38,536 nt of DNA. Origin: a virus. Below the pieces are notes generated by a model. The model was not told the origin of the DNA and searched no databases. It saw only the letters and a program-made list of their open reading frames with translations. Positions 1 through 7,175 of this stretch are shown piece by piece; positions within the stretch are counted from its first letter, which is position 1, and every line of letters begins with the position of its first letter. The translations under genes were made by a program, and so were the position numbers. Where the stretch lies: IMG/VR virus record IMGVR_UViG_3300009545_000042, positions 1-38,536 of that record. The stretch is one strand, 5' to 3'.

Positions 1-1326
1 CCTGTCCGGGAACTTCATGTCAAATAATCCACTAGTGATCTGGTTGCCTGTAACACCGCTCATGTCAAGAGGGCTTACTGTGCTTTTGTTACCGAATTTA
101 TCGGTATAGACTACTCCAAATCGATATACTTCGTTTCTCCAGTAGCTGATGTTTCCTGAGCTGAAGGTATCCTGAGAGAATGGGTCTACTACAAAATCAA
201 TTGAAGTTGTGATATTGCCAGAAGTAACTGCTGGTGTTCCGTTATCAAACAATAGATCGTAATACTCGACATTTCCTCCGAAGAGTCTGTTTTGTTTTAC
301 ATTGAGGGTTTTAACCTTTTTGATCTGGGCAAGGTCTACAACAATATCATCTGTTGAGATTGTACCTATTCTTGCATTGTTCTTATACTCGAAACTTACT
401 GATGTTCCACTGAGTGGTGTAATCTCAAGCAGTGATGCTGTGGTTGGTGCAGTAGGTCCTATGTTCTCAATAACTGCAAGCTGGATGTATCCAAGGTTAT
501 CACTCTCATCATAAGATGGTGTGATGGTAAGGGAAATCTTTCTGTCACTTATGAGTCCTATACCTGCATGAGCCGGTGCAGGCGGTGTTGATCCAGTGTC
601 CGCTGGTTCATAAACGTGGATAGGATTGGTAAGTGAACTCCACTTGGTAAATCTTTTACTGATAGGGTCAAGACTTCTGTAAGCAAACTGGTAGGTCCCG
701 GTAAGGAGTGTTCCTCCACTTCCTGGAGATGCATTAATAGTTCCATTAGCTCCTCTCCTCAACAGTGAAATATCATACTCAGTAAGAAAGTTAGCTGAAT
801 ATGGAGAAGGTATCTCACACTTCAGGAATCTGATTTCATTATAGTCATCAGTGAAGTATAAAATGTCTGTTTCGTTCTCAGGATAATTAACAGCGTCTAT
901 TACTCTGTCGTCAGTAAGGTATGGAGGGTTGGTGATGCCAAGATAGCTCTCAATGATCTGTTGTTCGAACAGTTCATAGAGGTCATCTGTTTCGGTATTA
1001 TAGCACCAGATTTTAATAGTTGTAGCAGCACCTGTTTCAGACTCTCCAAAGATTGGAGTAGACTCTGCTGTGAATATTGTAAGACAGTTGTACTGGCTAC
1101 CTCCTATAAGGTATTTGTTCTTGAACACTCCCGTACATACAGCACTTGAGTTGTTGAGTATCTGCTTGACATTTGTAGTGCCACTTATGTTTTGTAGAGA
1201 AGTGTATTTACCTGATCCGACAAGTTCCAGATTATAGGCAGCGAAGTATTGCTCGATCCCTATCTTGGATTTATCTGTGTCAGTGTTACGGCCTTTTACG
1301 AAAAAATTTGCTGTCTCTTTGTTCAA
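1..1326 (-). CDS. Large virion (muzzle/tail-like) protein, 3' end outside window
   Basis: The frame is open from a TTG at 1326 to the window edge, giving 442 codons with no stop, so the C-terminus is missing. The TTG overlaps the TGA of the upstream gene (TTGA). No ATG or GTG occurs in frame until very late, and the reading begins NKETANFFVKGRN, so I choose the TTG start. The protein is beta-rich and mostly polar, with a GTYQFAYRSLDP block followed by WSSLTNPI, a pattern I associate with large structural proteins of Bacteroidota phages. Placed last, after the ring-like proteins, it fits the muzzle or tail-hub protein of crAss-like virions. That role is inferred from position and size; virion structural protein is likely, the exact part is not certain. 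Confidence 0.6.
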   Translation of the reverse strand, partial: MNKETANFFVKGRNTDTDKSKIGIEQYFAAYNLELVGSGKYTSLQNISGTTNVKQILNNSSAVCTGVFKNKYLIGGSQYNCLTIFTAESTPIFGESETGAATTIKIWCYNTETDDLYELFEQQIIESYLGITNPPYLTDDRVIDAVNYPENETDILYFTDDYNEIRFLKCEIPSPYSANFLTEYDISLLRRGANGTINASPGSGGTLLTGTYQFAYRSLDPISKRFTKWSSLTNPIHVYEPADTGSTPPAPAHAGIGLISDRKISLTITPSYDESDNLGYIQLAVIENIGPTAPTTASLLEITPLSGTSVSFEYKNNARIGTISTDDIVVDLAQIKKVKTLNVKQNRLFGGNVEYYDLLFDNGTPAVTSGNITTSIDFVVDPFSQDTFSSGNISYWRNEVYRFGVVYTDKFGNKSTVSPLDMSGVTGNQITSGLFDMKFPDR

Positions 1327-2006
1327 AACGTACTTCTGTTGAAGTTAGGGATCATTGAGTTCATGATCTTTGCAATAGTCTTTGCCTTGTCGTTATTAAG
1401 TGATGAAGATTTCTTTGCAGCTCTTGCTATATCACAAGCTCTGAGCCACATACTTTCTGCTAATTGTATCTTGCTTTGGTTATCATCATCTTTCATTGCC
1501 TTACAAAAGCGGATGTAGTAAACACATGCTTGTTTCTCATCTTCGCGTATCTGTGGCATACCATCGTTGTCAACTGGATATGCGTAGTATCTTAGTTTTA
1601 CTTTGGCGACTGAAGTAGCATTGGTTCCAAGGATAATGTTGAATCTGTCTTCCGAAACATCTACCGTTGTATAGGTAATAATTTGCGTACCTTCGGAATT
1701 CGTTGTAACAGTTCTTGTCTCTGTGTTAGGGTAAATTCTTTTATTCCCTGCTCTGAATGTATGAGGTATCAGATTCCCGGAAGAGTCGTAACAGGCCAGT
1801 TCGTATACTTTACGGCAATTGTCCGGCTTACGTACCAGTAAGTTCTTGGGAGTTAATTCACAAACAACAATCTCGTCTTCACTCATCCCCATTTGTGATA
1901 ATGCACTGGCAACCCATTGTCTTGCAATAAGCCGGTCAGCGTCTGTTACATTGGAGGTAACTGTCATAGCCTCTGCTACTACCTCATCTATAGAGAAATA
2001 TTGCAT
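1323..2006 (-). CDS. Head-tail connector/ring-like structural protein
   Basis: This 227-residue protein has no signal peptide or membrane segment. It begins with a helical stretch (DEVVAEAMTVTSNVTDADR), has a beta-rich middle, and near residue 145 carries YYAYPVDNDGMPQIREDE followed by a helical tail containing YYIRFCKAM. The YPVDxDGxP-then-helix arrangement resembles small ring proteins that stack below the portal in crAss-like podoviruses. The gene ends one codon into the next gene and starts next to the stop of the 232-residue gene upstream, so the two are probably co-translated. Family assignment is by resemblance only; a tail-completion protein is the alternative. Confidence 0.55.
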   Translation of the reverse strand: MQYFSIDEVVAEAMTVTSNVTDADRLIARQWVASALSQMGMSEDEIVVCELTPKNLLVRKPDNCRKVYELACYDSSGNLIPHTFRAGNKRIYPNTETRTVTTNSEGTQIITYTTVDVSEDRFNIILGTNATSVAKVKLRYYAYPVDNDGMPQIREDEKQACVYYIRFCKAMKDDDNQSKIQLAESMWLRACDIARAAKKSSSLNNDKAKTIAKIMNSMIPNFNRSTF

Positions 2007-2704
2007 TATTGTTCAGTTTGGGGCCTTGCTATTTCCTGGTGGTATACAGGAGTTTTTTCGTCGATGCCATCATTTGTTCCATCAGCCTGTGTTCCATAGA
2101 GTTCTAGTTTCCCTCTTGAAACAACTTGGTCGATAAGAGATGGTAATACTAAATCAGATACAAGCACTTCATCAGTATCGTTGAGTGCGAGCAGATCTTG
2201 CTTGGGTACATAGTACACGTTGATCTTATCAAATGGAATGTCAACTTCCTTTAAACCCTCTATGAATATTCGTTTGCCTTGTCTTGAATAAACAAGATTA
2301 TTGACAGTGGGTTTTGCGTATCTGAGCAGATGAATGTAATCCAGAGTTTCTGTTGATGCTCTTAAAACTTGATCACCCTCTGAAGTAACAACTCTTACAA
2401 TACCCATATCTTTATTGATTGTAAGAACTTCATCATCCAGTTCGAAGTATATTCTTTTCTGGCAGTCATCTTCACAATCTGTGTCTTCTGTATCGCCTGC
2501 TTCACATGCAGCTCTCTTAACGTAGACAGAAGGAATCATCTCTCCTCTGGCAATCTTGGAATTGATTTCAGTTGTGACCAGTTCATTCAAATGATAGCTC
2601 GCCCAGAAAGCAAGTTGTCTTTGATCCAGTTCTGTTTCATCACTTGGTGATGCTTGCAGTAGTTGCAATTCACAGTCTGATATTATTTGTGCTTTAGTAA
2701 TCAT
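2006..2704 (-). CDS. Ring/tail-completion-like structural protein
   Basis: A 232-residue acidic, soluble protein. It starts with MITKAQIISDCELQLLQ, a helical N-terminus like those of head-completion proteins. A cysteine cluster lies at about residues 67-82 (AACEAGDTEDTDCEDDCQ), then a beta-rich domain, then a helical segment VLPSLIDQVVSRGKLELYG. The ATG overlaps the stop of the RusA-like gene, and its own stop meets the start of the next ring-like gene, so it is translationally coupled on both sides. Context suggests a connector ring between portal and muzzle. The clustered cysteines could bind metal. No catalytic motif is visible. Confidence 0.5.
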   Translation of the reverse strand: MITKAQIISDCELQLLQASPSDETELDQRQLAFWASYHLNELVTTEINSKIARGEMIPSVYVKRAACEAGDTEDTDCEDDCQKRIYFELDDEVLTINKDMGIVRVVTSEGDQVLRASTETLDYIHLLRYAKPTVNNLVYSRQGKRIFIEGLKEVDIPFDKINVYYVPKQDLLALNDTDEVLVSDLVLPSLIDQVVSRGKLELYGTQADGTNDGIDEKTPVYHQEIARPQTEQ

Positions 2705-3102
2705 TTGCCGATGATGTGAAACTCAAAAGTATTTTTTGGTAAACTGGAGTCGTGGATAGTATGAGTGCTTTTGTAAAATCGGTTGATGTCGTTCTCGATG
2801 TACTTGCCTTTCATTGTATCGACAAGCATCTTGCCCATTATTGAGAGGTTATCAGCGTCATGCCTGCTTGAGTAAAAAATAAAAACCGAGAATTCTTTAA
2901 GAGGTTTAACCTTAGCTTGAATAAGGAGTACATCAAATATTTTGCTCCACTTTACTTTTAATCCGGCACGTACACTCCAATGTCTAGCTTCGTAGAATTC
3001 GTTAGTGCTTGCAATTTTTCCATTGTAAACTATCTTATAGTGTTTGCTATAAAATCCGAAAGTAAACAACAGGTTTAGAAACCTTCTGGCTAATTCACTC
3101 AT
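2701..3102 (-). CDS. RusA-like Holliday junction resolvase
   Basis: This 133-residue protein carries the pattern of RusA-family endonucleases: DADN at residues 82-85, an aspartate at 95 and NDIN at 104-107 in the segment RHDADNLSIMGKMLVDTMKG. RusA dimers cut four-way junctions using clustered aspartates, and phages use them to resolve replication or recombination intermediates before packaging. It overlaps its neighbours on both sides by four bases or so and sits in the middle of connector genes, an unusual place for a recombination enzyme. Length fits the family (about 120-140 residues). Assigned from motif recognition, without alignment. Confidence 0.6.
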   Translation of the reverse strand: MSELARRFLNLLFTFGFYSKHYKIVYNGKIASTNEFYEARHWSVRAGLKVKWSKIFDVLLIQAKVKPLKEFSVFIFYSSRHDADNLSIMGKMLVDTMKGKYIENDINRFYKSTHTIHDSSLPKNTFEFHIIGK

Positions 3103-3764
3103 TGAGCTATTTGTAATCCTGACAATCTTACGTCTTGTTGAAGCTCCTCATCCCTCACAGAAATTCCAGCAGCTTTAACAGCAAGTGCTATAGCATTGTA
3201 CATTTCGTAATCACCAAACTCACACTCTGTACTAAGGTCACTTTCAGTTAGAACTCTAGGTTTTTTAATGATATTAATGGTTAGAGTTTTAGTATTATCT
3301 GTAGGGTAAAATTGTAGCCCGTTAGCTATGTAAGTGTATCTTGCCTGACTAATTGTGGGCTGTTTAAAAACATTATTTGAGAATGCCCATAAGTTATTCT
3401 GCCGGATATACTTCACAGGTTTGATCACACCGTTGTATGTGAGGCCAATACTTCCGATTCTGAAGTAAGAAGCGTTGGGGTCACTAGTCGCTGTTTGTAA
3501 TGCAGCGTTAAGGACTGTATCAGTTACGATTCCTGAAGAGTCCATTGTCGTGGTAACATTCCACACCAATGGTTGGATATTGGCAGTTGCGTTAGTGTCA
3601 AACTCATAGTTAACAGATCCACCTTCGCTATCGGGAAATAGTCTGTTGAGTTGTTCATTGATTCCTATATTCAGGAAGTCAACACACTCAGAGTCTTCAA
3701 TCTCCGGGCTGCCATATTTATCAAGCAGAATCTGGAATATGTCAACTGCTTTGCTGAGTAACAT
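3099..3764 (-). CDS. Ring-like connector structural protein
   Basis: The frame extends upstream, but I start at the ATG at 3764: it overlaps the TAA of the preceding gene (TAATG) and is preceded by a strong Shine-Dalgarno sequence (GAGGAGGAA). That gives 221 residues beginning MLLSKAVDIFQILLDKYGSP. The protein has a helical N-terminus, a beta-rich centre and a helical C-terminus ending in an alanine-rich segment (YEMYNAIALAVKAAG), an architecture like the crAss-like ring proteins. It is translationally coupled to the 104-residue gene upstream. The exact ring position cannot be told from sequence. Confidence 0.55.
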   Translation of the reverse strand: MLLSKAVDIFQILLDKYGSPEIEDSECVDFLNIGINEQLNRLFPDSEGGSVNYEFDTNATANIQPLVWNVTTTMDSSGIVTDTVLNAALQTATSDPNASYFRIGSIGLTYNGVIKPVKYIRQNNLWAFSNNVFKQPTISQARYTYIANGLQFYPTDNTKTLTINIIKKPRVLTESDLSTECEFGDYEMYNAIALAVKAAGISVRDEELQQDVRLSGLQIAQ

Positions 3765-4078
3765 TAGAACATTCCTCCTCTTCCTACTTTTGCTATTAAG
3801 GTTACTCCACTGCCTAGCCCTGTCGACCATATCTTCTTGACCATTAGATCAGAGGTTTGTCCTTGAGCTAAGTAGATTGGTACTTTATAAGTTGAGGTTA
3901 GATCTGGAGCATCCACAGGTGTTACATACACAAGGCCACTTGTTCCATAGTTATGTGGGTAGCAGAATGCATATTGATTAGTTGCGTTCGCTGGATCGTC
4001 TAGGATACTTCCATTGTCAGAAGTAGTAATTATAAACGCATCTGATGCTTGTAATGAAGGTAGGGCTTTCTTTGCCAT
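3764..4078 (-). CDS. Small probable structural protein
   Basis: 104 residues, beta-rich, beginning MAKKALPSLQASDAFIITTSDNG. No family recognised, no membrane segment or signal. The start is preceded by two tandem copies of the half-site AACTCTAA within 25 bases, the same element that recurs at other gene junctions. It opens a cluster of connector genes and is stop-start coupled to the ring-like gene downstream, so a virion or assembly role is likely. Confidence 0.5.
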   Translation of the reverse strand: MAKKALPSLQASDAFIITTSDNGSILDDPANATNQYAFCYPHNYGTSGLVYVTPVDAPDLTSTYKVPIYLAQGQTSDLMVKKIWSTGLGSGVTLIAKVGRGGMF

Positions 4079-4108
4079 TTAGAGTTGTTTAGAGTTATTT
4101 GTCAATAA

Positions 4109-4306
4109 TCATGCTAAATTCTTCAGGATCTCCAGAGCATCTTCTTCACTAGGTATTCTGGCAATGTGCAGATCATAACCAGTGTCGCAGTCCTTGATAT
4201 ATTCTCTGGTTCTTATATAAATAGCAGGCATATCGAATCCTGGGTCAATTGCTGCGATGTATTTGTCTGTGGTTGTTTCGAAATCTATATCCTGAAATTT
4301 TCTCAT
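4109..4306 (-). CDS. Hypothetical protein
   Basis: 65 residues, acidic C-terminus (IPSEEDALEILKNLA), no recognised family. It overlaps the stop of the esterase/tail-spike gene by four bases (ATGA), so it is translated as part of that cluster. It may be a chaperone or accessory factor for the tail appendage above it, but nothing in the sequence shows this. Confidence 0.5.
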   Translation of the reverse strand: MRKFQDIDFETTTDKYIAAIDPGFDMPAIYIRTREYIKDCDTGYDLHIARIPSEEDALEILKNLA

Positions 4307-6354
4307 GATACGTAGGTGTCTGAAGCTGATATTAATGTTGCTAAATCTGAAGTTGTGTATTTACCTGTTGCGGTGTAATAGAATGAGCTATTAATTGCCT
4401 GTTGGAGTGTTCCAGCATTATCCAAAACCCCTAATCTTACAAATCTTGCCACTGTTCCGGTAGATGCCACTGTATCAGTATCTAAGGCGGTTGCACCTTT
4501 TAGAAGAATTTGTGCAGTCCCATTTCTTGCTACCCCATACACTGTGTTATCATTAAATTTAGTATCAGTAGAATCATTGGATAGTGTAGTGTCATTGACA
4601 CGCCTGCTTAGTTGACTTGTACTGGTTTGTAATAGAGCATAAGTATTAGTTTGTATTGCTCCAAAAAGATACACTTGTGTACCTGCGGAAGTACTGTTTG
4701 TTTTTACTTTGACAATTGTAAAGCAGTCGTTTTGACTCATCTTAGCATTGGCAATTGAGGTTTGCCATGCATAAGTCCAATAAGCTGATGTACTAGTCGT
4801 AGAGATAGAATCATCGACAGTATACCCACCAGAAGATCTTGTCATACTGCTTCTGAAAGTGAAGTCTACAAAGATGTTATTAACAATAGATGCCTTAAAC
4901 ATATGTATGTTTTCATACTCCCATAATGTGTTACCTACAGCAGTATAAAATGCATCTATTTTGTTTTTATATGTTGAACTAACATCCTCATACATACAAC
5001 TTATTATAGATCTAGCCCATTTGCTATATGATGTGTAATTGTGCCATCTTGCTATGCCAGCACCTTCGTAGTTATTACCTGTTTGATTTGGGTGAAGGTT
5101 GTCTGCACCATAACCACCAGCTCCTACCATAGAGGCCATTTGCCAGACTATGTGTATATCAGCATTGCTTATGGCATTTGTTAGTATTCTATCCCTTACC
5201 TGAGAAATCCTATCTGTAATAACACTTACTTCCGATCTTCCTATCAGAGATACAAGTATTTTAGTTCCAGGATAGTTAGTAGTCAACCAAGTAAAATAAC
5301 TGTCTATGTCTGACAGCACTGTAGCTATAGGGCTTGTAGCTTCTGATTGTCTTGCATCATTGATACCTAATCCTACAACGATATGTTTTGGACGACTCAC
5401 ACCAACTGCTGAGAGAGCATTAGTCATCTTAGTTTGAAAGTCAGCTCTTAGAGTTCCTGTCGCTGACCAGTTGTTAGTATCACCATCTGGACTAAAGTTG
5501 GAACCTGATGAACCACACGGAACATTTACTGGAATATATGAGGGGAAGTAGGTCATGTAAGTATTACAGAACTGAGGAATAGGTGTTCCCCCTCCTGATA
5601 CTACATTATAAACATCTGACGAACCTATTGTAGTAATTTGTCCTAGAGTAGCATTCCATTGCTTTCCTGTTGTTGTGGGGCCGGGACCTGTAGAGTTGTT
5701 ACTTCCTTGCTGAGTAGAGTCTCCTGTCCACCCAAACACTTGTTGACCTGATGCACTGGTAAAGTCTCTTATCTGCGAAGCTGAACTGGTAGATGCAGAT
5801 CCGGAACCCGCTGAGTTTACTCCAACTACAGAGACAGTTATATCCTGACCATCGTCTGCATCTACCAGAACGTAAGTGCTATTGGTTGCTGAGGATATGT
5901 TTGACCCACCTCTTTTCCATTGATAGGTATAAGACGTTGGATTATTGCTCCATGTTCCAGTTGATGAGGTAAGAGTCTGACCTATTTGCAGAGTACCTGA
6001 TATACTTGGTGCTACACTATTGACCGGCACTCCTTCTACACTTATTGTATTTGAGTTAGCCGATGTTGAACCGATTGCATTAGTGGCAGTCACAACGCAG
6101 ATCACAGACGTTCCTCCATCAGCAGTAACAAGTAGGTAGGTATTGTTTGTAGCACCAGGAATATTTGAGCCATTTCTCTTCCACTGATAAGTGTAGGATG
6201 TAGGGGTATTCGACCAAGTGCCATCTGTTGTGCTTAGTGTCTGTCCTACTCTTGCTGTACCTGTTACAGCGGGGGCAACTGTATTGGATGGAGCCGATGA
6301 AGGTCCACTTGATGCTGTTCGTTTTCCAATAACGTTCCCTATTGTATTGATCAT
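4303..6354 (-). CDS. Tail-spike/appendage with Ig-like domains and SGNH esterase
   Basis: 683 residues. Two tandem Ig-like repeats of about 85 residues (about 25-106 and 113-193) share VAPxxxGTxxxGQTL, GTWSNxPTSYTYQWKR and a VxVxxxNxxGS ending. An SGNH hydrolase domain follows, with block I GWTGDSTQQG (Ser213), block III GLGIND (328-333) and block V DNLHP (Asp418, His421), the Ser-Asp-His set of GDSL/SGNH esterases. The C-terminal 200 residues look like a beta lectin-like fold. SGNH enzymes on phage tails remove O-acetyl groups from capsule or other surface glycans, so a host-surface deacetylase is likely. It lies directly after a lectin-like fibre gene. Catalytic residues are seen; the substrate is unknown. 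Confidence 0.75.
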   Translation of the reverse strand: MINTIGNVIGKRTASSGPSSAPSNTVAPAVTGTARVGQTLSTTDGTWSNTPTSYTYQWKRNGSNIPGATNNTYLLVTADGGTSVICVVTATNAIGSTSANSNTISVEGVPVNSVAPSISGTLQIGQTLTSSTGTWSNNPTSYTYQWKRGGSNISSATNSTYVLVDADDGQDITVSVVGVNSAGSGSASTSSASQIRDFTSASGQQVFGWTGDSTQQGSNNSTGPGPTTTGKQWNATLGQITTIGSSDVYNVVSGGGTPIPQFCNTYMTYFPSYIPVNVPCGSSGSNFSPDGDTNNWSATGTLRADFQTKMTNALSAVGVSRPKHIVVGLGINDARQSEATSPIATVLSDIDSYFTWLTTNYPGTKILVSLIGRSEVSVITDRISQVRDRILTNAISNADIHIVWQMASMVGAGGYGADNLHPNQTGNNYEGAGIARWHNYTSYSKWARSIISCMYEDVSSTYKNKIDAFYTAVGNTLWEYENIHMFKASIVNNIFVDFTFRSSMTRSSGGYTVDDSISTTSTSAYWTYAWQTSIANAKMSQNDCFTIVKVKTNSTSAGTQVYLFGAIQTNTYALLQTSTSQLSRRVNDTTLSNDSTDTKFNDNTVYGVARNGTAQILLKGATALDTDTVASTGTVARFVRLGVLDNAGTLQQAINSSFYYTATGKYTTSDLATLISASDTYVS

Positions 6355-7175
6355 ATTGAAGTCATGTATGTATTTAGAGAGGTGTAAAAGGAAGATTGGT
6401 TTATTGAAGAGTTGCCAAAGAATGCAACTGATAATTTCCAGCTTGAGAGTCCTGGCAGATCCAGTGAGCCATCGTTATTACGACCTAATAAATAAACACT
6501 TACAAGAGGCATACCTGTTGATGTATTTGTGAATGTGCTGACTGAAGAACCATCTACATATTGTGAACCTGCCGCACTTGATGTACGATCCACTGAGTAC
6601 ATCTTCTGGTTTCCAAACGAAGCTGTTCCTGTGAAGAAGTTAACTGGTGTTGCTGCACCACTTTGATTTAGCCTGCTGCCAATGTTACCGGATGCAGAAT
6701 CTGATAACAGAAATTGTCTTGTATTGGCTGAAGAGTTAACTCCTATCGCTGTTCTTGCAACAGCTCCACCATCACCACCGGTATGAAACCATACACCCAG
6801 ACTCGCATTGTTTTGCTGGAATTTTACAGCGTCTGTGTTAGGAGTCCAGTTTGTATTGAGATATGATGTGCTTCCGTTAGTACTGAATCCTTGGTTGCTG
6901 TTAAAAGTTGGCGAGTTTACTTTGGTTGACTGGAAAGATGATGGTGTGATCCAGTTTATTGTTGCAAAGTCACTATCACCATTTGTTCCAAATATGTACA
7001 GTACATCAAGATTGCTCCAAATGTTGTTAGCCACCAGAGATGTAACTAAGTTGTTTTGAAGTACCTGTTGTGATGTACTTGGTAAAGAATATCCTGAAGC
7101 AAAACCTTTTGCGAGGATGGCTTTATAATATGGATGAAATCCTGTTTGGAGTATCCCTATCTGCGCTAACCTCAT
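6351..7175 (-). CDS. Lectin-like tail fibre/appendage protein
   Basis: I start at the ATG at 7175, which overlaps the TGA of the upstream fibre gene (ATGA); an ATG 27 bases earlier would run into that gene. The 274-residue product begins MRLAQIGILQTGFHPYY and becomes Ser/Thr/Asn-rich and beta-rich, with segments such as GFSTNGSTSYLNTNW and VSVYLLGRNNDGS. These resemble LamG/concanavalin-like domains seen in appendages of Bacteroidota phages, where they bind surface glycans. It sits between the long fibre and the esterase spike. Role inferred from composition and context. Confidence 0.6.
   Translation of the reverse strand: MRLAQIGILQTGFHPYYKAILAKGFASGYSLPSTSQQVLQNNLVTSLVANNIWSNLDVLYIFGTNGDSDFATINWITPSSFQSTKVNSPTFNSNQGFSTNGSTSYLNTNWTPNTDAVKFQQNNASLGVWFHTGGDGGAVARTAIGVNSSANTRQFLLSDSASGNIGSRLNQSGAATPVNFFTGTASFGNQKMYSVDRTSSAAGSQYVDGSSVSTFTNTSTGMPLVSVYLLGRNNDGSLDLPGLSSWKLSVAFFGNSSINQSSFYTSLNTYMTSI

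Noticed and set aside
3765-3830. Upstream ATG (3830) as start of the ring-like gene
   Set aside because: The extra 22 residues are low-quality sequence overlapping the previous gene; the ATG at 3764 has the Shine-Dalgarno sequence and TAATG coupling.
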